NCBI GenBank assembly: GCA_945902735.1
Contig: CAMDNF010000037.1
Span: 1 to 23,252, forward strand
Length of the DNA: 23,252 nucleotides
Direction of reading: 5' to 3'
Source: SHWC01 sp945902735
GTDB lineage: Bacteria > Pseudomonadota > Alphaproteobacteria > UBA828
In this document: piece by piece, positions 1 through 6,117 of the stretch
How positions within the stretch are numbered: the stretch's first letter is position 1
Layout of the letters: the number at the start of each line of letters is the position of its first letter
Program-made: the position numbers and the translations under genes
Notes under the pieces: generated by a model
The model's database searches: none
What the model was told of the DNA's origin: nothing
Seen by the model: only the letters and a program-made list of their open reading frames with translations

Positions 1-274
1 GGTCCTGCTAGGCCATCTTTATGTCTTGAAGGGCATGGAGGGGCTGGAAGGATGTTCACAGTGGAACTTTATGCCAGGATTAGACGCGCGGTTATGGCGG
101 ACGGTCTGAGCCGCCGGGCCTGCAGCGCGGCCGCTTCCATATCATGCGCCTTCGCGAAGACCGCGCGGTCCGACGCGTCATCGCGCTTCAGCTCGTTAAA
201 CGCCGCCTCAACCGTTGACCATGCGCCCCGTGCAATCACTGCCCAAGAGAAACCAAGCATAGGCAAAATATGTA
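1..274. other. Left-edge stretch with no confident gene
   Basis: I see no gene here that I can defend. A minus-strand frame could give a 63-residue protein from an ATG at 260 to a stop at 69. It has no convincing ribosome binding site, and its frame stays open upstream straight through the transposase fragment, as shadow frames do in GC-rich DNA. If real, it might be the tail of a gene disrupted by the adjacent insertion sequence. The 3' boundary of that insertion sequence should lie somewhere in this stretch, within tens of bases of the transposase stop, but I cannot place its inverted repeat. Confidence 0.3.
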
Positions 275-505
275 TTAGAGCACATAGACCTCGTCGGGCG
301 TCCTGCCGCCGAACGAGGAGTGTGGCCGTGCGGCATTGTAGTATTCGATCCAGCGACCGATCCCGACCCGGGCCTCGCTGCCGGTCTCGAAGGCATTGAG
401 GAACACGCACTCGTATTTGAGTGATCGCCATAGCCGCTCGATGAAGACATTGTCCATCCAGCGCCCGCGGCCGTCCATGCTGATCTGGATGCCGGCGTCC
501 TTGAG
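275..505 (-). pseudogene. IS3-family transposase OrfB, C-terminal fragment
   Basis: About 76 residues, from LKDAGIQIS to a TAA stop at 275, match the end of the IS3-family DDE integrase core. The stretch MDGRGRWMDNVF is followed by IERLWRSLK, which holds the catalytic Glu and the Lys seven residues later. The family-typical ending with RPHSSFGGRTPDE follows. Everything upstream is missing: the first two Asp of the DDE triad, the N-terminal half of OrfB and all of OrfA. Similarity stops at about 505, exactly where the inverted end of another element begins (506). It cannot encode a working transposase. The IS3-family assignment is firm; the exact IS name is not. Confidence 0.85.
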
Positions 506-696
506 TGTGAAATCGCGCCCAATCGTGACCCCACCAGCGAAGCCATATAACGCGTTGCATTCATTGCAGAATAGCTGAATCCGGTGGGGTCGCGTTTCGC
601 GTCCAACCGTGACCCCTCTCGGCCACTCGATCCGATTGTTCTATCAATGATTTAGCACCACCAGAGGGTGGGGTCAGTGTTGGACGCGATTTTACA
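506..696. mobile_element. 191-bp element with 30-bp imperfect inverted ends (MITE-like or IS remnant)
   Basis: The ends 506-535 and 667-696 are inverted copies of each other, matching at about 25 of 30 positions. They start TGTGAAATCGCG on one side and TGTAAAATCGCG on the other, and both run inward to TGACCCCACC. The interior has no plausible gene. A third partial copy of the motif lies at 594-618. The left tip falls exactly where the IS3 transposase reading is interrupted, which argues for a real insertion or deletion boundary. TG...CA tips and repeated terminal motifs recall IS21-type ends, but I cannot assign a family. I see no target-site duplication in the flanks. Confidence 0.5.
583..618. 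repeat. Internal copy of the element-end motif, back to back
   Basis: Inside the 191-bp element, GGTGGGGTCGCG (583-594) is followed by TTTCGCGTCCAACCGTGACC and then CCTC (595-618). This second part resembles the inward half of both terminal repeats (consensus CGCGTCCAA then TGACCCC). The two parts run in opposite directions and together form an imperfect palindrome. This suggests two element ends brought together, or extra transposase-binding sites. Confidence 0.4.
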
Positions 697-813
697 GTCT
701 GGAGTCGATAAATACAGGAAGTTGGTCCGGCGAAGACTTGGGGGTAGAAACGGGGGTAGAAAAGTCGCTTGTTTAATAAAGTATATATTTATCAATAGAT
801 TATATAAGAAATA
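697..813. other. AT-rich junction next to tRNA-Ser, probable integration-site remnant
   Basis: No gene. From about 763 to 813 the sequence is strongly AT-rich (runs such as AATAAAGTATATATTTATC), unlike the surrounding GC-rich chromosome. It contains the G-rich tandem repeat listed separately and abuts the CCA end of tRNA-Ser. This placement, just beyond a tRNA 3' end and beside transposon debris, fits one side of an integrated island whose integrase gene is lost or lies outside the window. The interpretation is inference. Confidence 0.4.
740..762. repeat. G-rich tandem direct repeat (gggggtagaaa x2)
   Basis: Two identical 11-base copies (740-750 and 752-762) are spaced 12 bases apart, about 50 bases beyond the 3' end of tRNA-Ser. 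From memory, short GGGGGTA-type direct repeats are often seen next to attachment sites of P4-like tyrosine-recombinase islands, where they may act as integrase arm sites. That role here is inferred from position only. Confidence 0.5.
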
Positions 814-908
814 TGGCGGACGGGGAGGGATTCGAACCCTCGATACAGGTTTAAGGCCCGTATAACGGTTTAGCAAACCGCCGCCTTCAGCCACTCGGCC
901 ACCCGTCC
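814..908 (-). tRNA. tRNA-Ser (anticodon GCU)
   Basis: The minus strand folds into a class II tRNA. It has a 7-bp acceptor stem (GGACGGG with CCCGTCC), a D arm with GGCCGAGTGG, and a 5-bp anticodon stem with loop TTGCTAA (anticodon GCT at 872-874). A long variable arm pairs TACGGG with CCTGTA, as expected for serine. The T arm is GAGGG-TTCGAAT-CCCTC. The discriminator G is followed by a genomically encoded CCA. It reads AGC/AGU serine codons. The 3' end borders the AT-rich probable integration scar, so this tRNA is the likely attachment site. Confidence 0.97.
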
Positions 909-976
909 ATGCGCGTCATCCCACGGTGCTGGCGTGGGGTCTCAACCGCAAGCCCTTATGGGGCCGGTCGCCGGCC

Positions 977-1005
977 TTCCTATCCGCCGCCGCCTGCCCT
1001 GTCAA
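977..1005 (-). promoter_or_regulatory. Possible promoter of tRNA-Ser
   Basis: On the minus strand a perfect TTGACA (1000-1005) is followed after 17 bases by TAGGAA (977-982), a weak -10 match. Transcription would start near 970, about 60 bases before the mature tRNA 5' end at 908. A GC-rich hairpin (GGCCGG-TCG-CCGGCC, 962-976) lies just downstream and might instead end ybaK transcripts, although it has no T-run. Confidence 0.35.
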
Positions 1006-1041
1006 TCAGGCCAAGGCGGGCACGCGTCGGGCGATGATCGC

Positions 1042-1533
1042 TCAGGCCTCAATACCAAGCGCCGAGGTAACAACGCCACCGGTCAGGCGCATCAGTTCAT
1101 CGAGCGAGGTTGGAAAGACGCAATGTGGGTGCCCGGCCGCGGCATAGACGGTTTGAAAGCGCCCGAGGCTGGCATCGATCGCGATCGGTAATTTATTGGG
1201 GTGCCCGATGGGTGCCACGCCGCCGATCGCGAAGCCGGTCGCCGCGCGCACAAGCTCGGCATCGGCCCGCTTGGCCTTGCCTGCAAGGCCGAGCGCGGAG
1301 GGTAGGACCGCGATATCGCAGCGCCGATCGCCCGCGATCAACGCCATCACCGCCCTGCCCTCAATCGTAAAGACGAGCGATTTGACGATGCTGCCGAGCG
1401 CGGTGCCGATTGAGCGCGCGGCATCCTCGGCACTACGCGCGGTTTCGGCCAGCGCCATGATTTGCGCGGTCGAGCCCGCCGCGACGAGCGCCGCTTGAAC
1501 CCGCTGAACCGACGGATTATCGAGCGCGGTCAC
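1042..1533 (-). CDS. YbaK/ProX-family aminoacyl-tRNA deacylase-like protein
   Basis: This 163-residue single-domain protein belongs to the YbaK/prolyl-tRNA-synthetase-associated editing family. Members hydrolyse mischarged tRNAs such as Cys-tRNA(Pro) or Ala-tRNA(Pro) in trans. Visible family features are the central KSLVF with the conserved lysine (Lys51), the GDRRCDI strand, and the glycine-rich ATGFAIGGVAPIGH segment before the C-terminal strands. The start is a GTG 12 bases after the stop of the upstream GST, with a GAGG just upstream, so it is probably the last gene of the GST operon. The substrate cannot be told from sequence; a ProX-, YbaK- or Xaa-type deacylase are all possible. The link to GSTs may be simple co-transcription. 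Confidence 0.85.
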   Translation of the reverse strand: MTALDNPSVQRVQAALVAAGSTAQIMALAETARSAEDAARSIGTALGSIVKSLVFTIEGRAVMALIAGDRRCDIAVLPSALGLAGKAKRADAELVRAATGFAIGGVAPIGHPNKLPIAIDASLGRFQTVYAAAGHPHCVFPTSLDELMRLTGGVVTSALGIEA

Positions 1534-1545
1534 GGCTCGGCTGCC

Positions 1546-2166
1546 TCAGACCGGCACCTTGTAGCCGCGCTGCACGGCCGGCCGCGCGCCGATTTCGTCA
1601 TACCAGCGTTTGACCGCGGGGTATTCCTTAAGCTCGATCTCCTGCCAATCATGGCGCGCGACCCAGGGGTAGGTTGCGATGTCGGCGATGGTGTAATCGG
1701 CACCCGCCAGATAGGCGTGTTCGGAGAGGCGCCCATTCATCACGCCATAAAGGCGCTTGGTCTCGCGCGTATAGCGCTCGAGCGGATAGGGCAGTTTCTC
1801 CGGCGCGGCGCGCTTGAAATGGTGGAGCTGGCCGAACATCGGCCCGACATTGCCCATCTGGAACATCAGCCACTGCATGACATCGTAATGGCGCACCGGA
1901 TCGCCGGGCAAAAATCTGCCGGTCTTATTGGCGAGATAGACCAGGATGGCACCCGATTCAAAAAGGCTGATCGGCGCGCCATCCGGCCCCTCAGGATCGA
2001 CAATCGCCGGGATGCGATTGTTCGGGCTGATTGCCAGGAACTCCGGCTTGAATTGCTCGCCCGTTCCGATATTCACCTTGTGCGCGTTATAGGGCAGCCC
2101 AATTTCCTCCAACATGATGGAGACCTTGCGGCCATTGGGCGTGCCCCAGGTGTAGAGCTCGATCAC
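1546..2166 (-). CDS. YfcG-like glutathione S-transferase (paralogue 1)
   Basis: This cytosolic glutathione S-transferase homologue has 206 residues, close to the family's usual length. The N-terminal thioredoxin-like half carries TPNGRKVS near residue 10, SPNNRIPAIVD near 48-58 and LFESGAILVYLA. The helical C-terminal half carries GPMFGQLHHF, the N-capping-box-like YTIADIA, and ends RPAVQRG. This pattern matches the YfcG/YghU (Nu-class) group, known for glutathione-dependent disulfide reductase activity with two bound glutathiones. The start is GTG (2164-2166), 5 bases after the stop of the lysine-tailed GST, suggesting translational coupling. It is clearly related to the GST at 2890-3582. 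The natural substrate is unknown. Confidence 0.93.
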   Translation of the reverse strand: MIELYTWGTPNGRKVSIMLEEIGLPYNAHKVNIGTGEQFKPEFLAISPNNRIPAIVDPEGPDGAPISLFESGAILVYLANKTGRFLPGDPVRHYDVMQWLMFQMGNVGPMFGQLHHFKRAAPEKLPYPLERYTRETKRLYGVMNGRLSEHAYLAGADYTIADIATYPWVARHDWQEIELKEYPAVKRWYDEIGARPAVQRGYKVPV

Positions 2167-2171
2167 GGACG

Positions 2172-2858
2172 CTATTCTTTCGGAAGCGCGTCATAGGGGT
2201 GGCTGGAGCCCGGCAACTTCGACACGCGCGCGCACCAATCGGCGATGTTGGGCCACATTTTGATTTCGAGCTGTGCCTCATCGAGAAGCGCGATTTGCGC
2301 ATAGGCCCCGATATCGGCAATGGTCGGCTTGACGCCGACGATGAATTTGCGGCCCTTCATATGCGCTTCGAGCACGTCAAGCGCGGTGCGCGCATTGGCC
2401 TGGCAAAACGCCACAACCTCCGGCCCGCCCTTTTGGAAGCGGATTTGCGCGCGCGCACGATTCACATTGATCAACCGATCGTCGCACCAATTGAGCCACT
2501 CGCGAACCGCGCGTTTGTCCTTGGCCGATTTGCCATCGAACTTGCCCGAGCTCTCGGCCAGGAATTCGAGAATGCGGTTCGACTGGCACATCGCCTCGCC
2601 GCCGCAAACCAGCGCCGGCACCTGACCGAAGCGGCTAATCTTCAAATAGTCCGGTGTTTTGTGCTCGCCCTTGAAGAGATCGACATGGTGATATTCGTGC
2701 GGCACGCGCGCCATGTTGAGCATGAGGGCGACACGCTGGGTCGGTTGCGAGAGCCATAGCCCGTAGAGATGGACCTTAGGCTGCTTCGCCTTTGCTTTCG
2801 ATTTCGCTTTGGATTTCGATTTCGCCGGGGCGGATTTCTTTTTCGATTTCTTTGCCAT
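2172..2858 (-). CDS. Glutathione S-transferase with lysine-rich N-terminal tail
   Basis: This 228-residue protein has a GST core from about residue 28. The core has VHLYGLWLSQPTQRVALML, RFGQVPALV, QSNRILEFLAE, and a C-terminal helical half with TIADIGAYAQIAL. The first 27 residues are nearly all Lys, Ser and Ala (KKSKKKSAPAKSKSKAKS and onward), resembling a histone-H1-like or nucleic-acid-binding tail and unusual for a GST. I start at the ATG at 2858 because AGAGGGAGAG sits 5 bases upstream. A longer frame to 2978 would overlap the preceding gene and lacks such a site. It is less similar to the two flanking YfcG-like GSTs than they are to each other. Possible roles are glutathione conjugation or reduction near DNA or RNA, or a solubility/localisation tail. 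Confidence 0.9.
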   Translation of the reverse strand: MAKKSKKKSAPAKSKSKAKSKAKAKQPKVHLYGLWLSQPTQRVALMLNMARVPHEYHHVDLFKGEHKTPDYLKISRFGQVPALVCGGEAMCQSNRILEFLAESSGKFDGKSAKDKRAVREWLNWCDDRLINVNRARAQIRFQKGGPEVVAFCQANARTALDVLEAHMKGRKFIVGVKPTIADIGAYAQIALLDEAQLEIKMWPNIADWCARVSKLPGSSHPYDALPKE

Positions 2859-2863
2859 CAGAA

Positions 2864-2873
2864 CTCTCCCTCT
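2864..2873 (-). promoter_or_regulatory. Ribosome binding site fixing the start of the lysine-tailed GST
   Basis: AGAGGGAGAG on the minus strand lies 5 bases before the ATG at 2858, in the 31-base gap between two GST genes. It is the strongest Shine-Dalgarno-like site in this operon. It supports including the lysine-rich tail in the protein and excluding the 40 extra residues of the longer open frame. Confidence 0.65.
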
Positions 2874-2889
2874 CGTTGTGGTCAAAATT

Positions 2890-3582
2890 TCAGCGACGCG
2901 CCAATTGGCGATCGCCAAACAAGGTGTCGCGCGCCGCTTGATCAAGCGCGGCGGGCGCGATACGCAATTCCGCGCCAAGCGCTAAGCCGCGCTGCACCGC
3001 CGGTCGGGCGGACAGCGCATCGAACCAGCGCTGCACATTGGCGAAATCGGCGAGCGGGCGGTTGCTCGTAAAATCTTTCATCCAGCCGAGAATCGCGATA
3101 TCGGCGATCGAATAATCACCCGCGACATAATCGCGCCCGGCGAGGCGCTTATCGAGCACGCCGATCAAACGGCGCGCTTCCGTCTCATAGCGCTCGATCG
3201 CATAGGGCACTTGTTCCGGCGCATAGCGTGAGAAGTGATTGGCCTGGCCGAACATCGGGCCGACGCCGCCCATTTGCCACATCAACCAGACCAGCACCTC
3301 ATAACGCGCGCGTGGCGTGGTGCCGATGAGTCTGCCGACCTTCTCGCCAAGGTAAAGCAGGATCGCGCCCGATTCGAACAACGCATAAGGTGCGCCCTTC
3401 GGCCCGTCATGATCGACGATCGCCGGGATTCGATTGTTGGGGGAGATTTTGAGGAATTCGGGGGCGAACTGGTCGCCCTTCGAAATGTTGATCGGCTTCA
3501 TCGTATAGGGAAGCGCAAGCTCTTCCAGCGCGATGGAGACCTTCCAGCCATTCGGCGTCGGCCAATAATAGAGATCAATCAT
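2890..3582 (-). CDS. YfcG-like glutathione S-transferase (paralogue 2)
   Basis: This 230-residue GST homologue is first in a minus-strand run of three GSTs plus a tRNA deacylase-like gene. It has TPNGWKVS near residue 9, SPNNRIPAIVD near 48-58, LFESGAILLYLGEKVG, the GPMFGQANHF helix and YSIADIAILGWM. These are the signature stretches of the YfcG/YghU group, giving the same likely disulfide-reductase or conjugation chemistry. The ATG at 3582 follows GGGAGC at a good distance. Compared with paralogue 1 it has about 25 extra C-terminal residues of no clear function. The next gene starts 31 bases after its stop. Confidence 0.93.
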   Translation of the reverse strand: MIDLYYWPTPNGWKVSIALEELALPYTMKPINISKGDQFAPEFLKISPNNRIPAIVDHDGPKGAPYALFESGAILLYLGEKVGRLIGTTPRARYEVLVWLMWQMGGVGPMFGQANHFSRYAPEQVPYAIERYETEARRLIGVLDKRLAGRDYVAGDYSIADIAILGWMKDFTSNRPLADFANVQRWFDALSARPAVQRGLALGAELRIAPAALDQAARDTLFGDRQLARR

Positions 3583-3715
3583 CGGGGCTCCCGCTTCTGG
3601 CCGGCAGGATGCCCGGTGCTCAGGAGGCTGGCAAGACCCGCGGCAGCCGGCAGGTGGCCGGGGAAGAATTTTGGAAATTGTTGACAGATTCCTCGGTCGG
3701 CAACAAAGCTAGCCA
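3583..3715. promoter_or_regulatory. Divergent intergenic region between the GST operon and an exported-protein gene
   Basis: This 133-base gap must hold the promoters of both flanking genes. On the plus strand a perfect TTGACA is present at 3681-3686, but no good -10 follows at 16-18 bases, and initiation there would leave almost no leader before the ATG at 3716. I see no clear promoter for the GST operon on the minus strand. Confidence 0.35.
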
Positions 3716-4624
3716 ATGACGGGGCAGTTACTCGGCGGTTCGCTTTGCCGGTGGGCAGCAGTGACCATTCTTGCGGTGGCGGCGTTTGGTGTCGCTGGCA
3801 GCCATTCGTCCGATGCGCACGCGCAAGAGACGAAGCGCATCCAAATTTACAACCCCTCCTCCCTGACGGTGGGGGTGTTTCATGACGGCATTGCGCGCTT
3901 CGCTGAGATCGGCAGGAGAGACGAAAACGGAATTGAAAGGGCGTTAGGGGGACCCGATGGCGTGGCCACTTTCTCCCGTGCCATGACTGAGGTAGATCAA
4001 GACAAACGTGCCGACGAATTCATACGGTCGTGGTCAGCGGTGCAAACGGCGATATTGCAGGAAATTCTCTATAGCAACATCATGCAGCAACGGCCTGAGC
4101 TTGCCAACAGGTTACCCTCTGCGACGACGCGCCTCTATCTAGCTGATGGTCGAACCACCGATTTGCCTTTGTTGGAAGCTCGGGCGCTCCACCTTGCTTC
4201 ACTGATTCTCACGCGGGAGATCATGATACGCGACGGCGAGTGGCCCGATCTGGCCGGGATCTACCAAGGAACCGTGGATGGTGATTGCCCATTCGAAAGC
4301 GGCCCTTTTACTGTCGACCAGAAAGAATTTGCTCTCGAAGTAAGTGCGAACGACCGCATCGTAATGGTGGGCGCCGTTGGGTCAGGTCGTGTGTCAGCGA
4401 TCCTGAACGAGGCACGGTTCGCGACGTTCGTCTTTGCCGAGAATGAGCCGCCAAGGCTCGACGCGCCCGATCGCCCAGTGCAACTTCTCTCCGGCCCCGT
4501 CTCGGCAGGTGCCACAGTCCTCACTAGCAATGTCGAAGGCGGTTGCACGGTGACGTTAGACCGCAAAGCCACGGCCACCGCGCCGTCGAAGCGCGAGGCG
4601 CCGCCAGCAACGAAGGGCCGCTAG
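3716..4624 (+). CDS. Exported protein of unknown function
   Basis: I do not recognise this 302-residue protein. Residues 1-36 look like a Sec signal peptide: a short basic start, the hydrophobic stretch AAVTILAVAAFGVAG, then AHA before the predicted cut ahead of QETKRIQ. So it is probably periplasmic or secreted. Residues 40-180 look mostly helical (for example ILQEILYSNIMQQRPELANR). Residues 182-285 look like a beta-rich module bounded by two cysteines, Cys191 (DGDCPF) and Cys277 (GGCTV), the only ones in the mature protein and a plausible disulfide. The C-terminus is a basic, Ala/Pro-rich tail. Its base composition looks less GC-biased than the flanking genes, hinting at acquisition or fast evolution. 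It converges on gatB, leaving 38 bases between stops. Confidence 0.75.
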   Translation: MTGQLLGGSLCRWAAVTILAVAAFGVAGSHSSDAHAQETKRIQIYNPSSLTVGVFHDGIARFAEIGRRDENGIERALGGPDGVATFSRAMTEVDQDKRADEFIRSWSAVQTAILQEILYSNIMQQRPELANRLPSATTRLYLADGRTTDLPLLEARALHLASLILTREIMIRDGEWPDLAGIYQGTVDGDCPFESGPFTVDQKEFALEVSANDRIVMVGAVGSGRVSAILNEARFATFVFAENEPPRLDAPDRPVQLLSGPVSAGATVLTSNVEGGCTVTLDRKATATAPSKREAPPATKGR

Positions 4625-4662
4625 TCGGCGGTTGTGATGGCGGCCATCAAGAGCCCGGCTCG

Positions 4663-6117
4663 TTAGCCCTTCAGCTTTCGATCGAGAATCTGATTGACCG
4701 CGGCGGGGTTGGCCTTGCCGCCCGTCGCCTTCATGACCTGGCCGACGAACCAGCCTTTGAGCGCCTCCTTGCCGGCGCGGATTTGGGCAACCTTGTCGGA
4801 GTTGGCGGCGATCACTTTATCGATCTCGGCCTCGATCGCGCCCATATCGGTGACTTGGCGGAGGCCCTTCTCTTCGATGATCGCGTCGGCCTCGCGGCCG
4901 GTGGCCACCATGATCTCGAACACTTCTTTCGCGATGCGGCCCGAGATCGTGTTGTCCTTGATGCGGTCGATCAGGCCGCCAAGCGCCTCGGCCTTGACCG
5001 GCGAGCGCGTAACGTCGAGCCCCGCCTTGTTGAGCGCGCCGAACAATTCCGTCATCACCCAATTGGCCGCCATCTTGCCATCGCGACCCTTGGCGACGGT
5101 CTCGAAAAACGCGGCGTTCTCTTTCTCCGCCACGAGCACGCTCGCGTCATAGGGCGAGAGGCCGAAATCGCGCACGAAGCGCTCCTTCCGCGCATCGGGC
5201 AATTCGGGCAGAGCCGCCTTGATGCCATCGACCCATTTGGCGTCGAGCCGGAGCGGCAGCAAATCGGGATCGGGGAAATAGCGATAATCATGCGCCTCTT
5301 CCTTCGAGCGCATGGGGCGCGTCTCGCCCTTTTGCGAATCGAACAGGCGGGTTTCCTGATCGATCTTGCCGCCGGACTCGATGATATCGACCTGGCGCGC
5401 CGCCTCATATTCGATCGCGCGCATGACAAAGCGCACCGAATTGACGTTCTTGATTTCGCAGCGTGTGCCAAAGCCCTCGCCCGGCCGGCGCACCGAGACA
5501 TTGACGTCGCAGCGCATCGAGCCTTCATCCATATTGCCATCGCATGTATCGATATAGCGCAGCAGCGAGCGCAGCTTCTTGACATAGGCGCCGGCTTCCT
5601 CAGCCGTGCGGATATCAGGCTCGGAGACGATTTCCATCAGCGCGACACCGGCGCGATTGAGATCGACATGCGTGGCATCGGGGCGGATGTCATGAATGCT
5701 TTTGCCGGCATCCATTTCAAGATGCAGGCGCGTAATGCCGATGTCCTTGGTCGTGCCATCGGGCAGATCGATGGTGACGATGCCCTTGCCCACGATGGGT
5801 TTCGTGAATTGCGAAATCTGATAACCGGTCGGCAGATCGGGATAAAAGTAATTCTTCCGATCGAAGATCGAGACCAGATTGATTTGCGCATTGAGCGCGA
5901 GGCCGGTTTTCACCGCCTGCTCGATGCAGACGCCGTTGATCACCGGCAACATGCCCGGCATGCCGGCATCGACGAACGAGACTTGCGTATTCGGATCAGC
6001 GCCGAACGCGGTCGAGGCGCCGGAAAACAACTTCGCCTTCGAGATCACCTGGGCGTGGACCTCGAGCCCGATGACCATTTCGAACGGCCCGGTGCGCCCT
6101 TGAACGATCGCGCTCAT
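4663..6117 (-). CDS. gatB: Asp/Glu-tRNA amidotransferase subunit B
   Basis: This 484-residue GatB is the subunit of the GatCAB complex that activates the misacylated Glu-tRNA(Gln) or Asp-tRNA(Asn) by ATP-dependent phosphorylation, before amidation with ammonia from GatA. Family stretches include VIGLEVHAQV at residues 16-25, DAGMPGMLPVIN, NYFYPDLPTGYQISQ, and a C-terminal YqeY-like domain ending with NPAAVNQILDRKLKG. Length is normal for the family. Its ATG overlaps the gatA stop by four bases (ATGA), so translation is probably coupled. It is the last gene of gatC-gatA-gatB and converges with the exported-protein gene. Confidence 0.98.
   Translation of the reverse strand: MSAIVQGRTGPFEMVIGLEVHAQVISKAKLFSGASTAFGADPNTQVSFVDAGMPGMLPVINGVCIEQAVKTGLALNAQINLVSIFDRKNYFYPDLPTGYQISQFTKPIVGKGIVTIDLPDGTTKDIGITRLHLEMDAGKSIHDIRPDATHVDLNRAGVALMEIVSEPDIRTAEEAGAYVKKLRSLLRYIDTCDGNMDEGSMRCDVNVSVRRPGEGFGTRCEIKNVNSVRFVMRAIEYEAARQVDIIESGGKIDQETRLFDSQKGETRPMRSKEEAHDYRYFPDPDLLPLRLDAKWVDGIKAALPELPDARKERFVRDFGLSPYDASVLVAEKENAAFFETVAKGRDGKMAANWVMTELFGALNKAGLDVTRSPVKAEALGGLIDRIKDNTISGRIAKEVFEIMVATGREADAIIEEKGLRQVTDMGAIEAEIDKVIAANSDKVAQIRAGKEALKGWFVGQVMKATGGKANPAAVNQILDRKLKG

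Noticed and set aside
652..894. An 80-codon minus-strand frame ending next to the transposon debris
   Set aside because: Most of it is the tRNA-Ser gene read as protein.
962..976. GC-rich perfect hairpin GGCCGG-TCG-CCGGCC as a terminator
   Set aside because: It has no T-run on either strand and overlaps the possible tRNA leader. It is too weak to call alone.
4635..4648. Small palindrome GATGGCGGCCATC between two convergent genes as a terminator
   Set aside because: The stem is short with a very small loop and no T-run.
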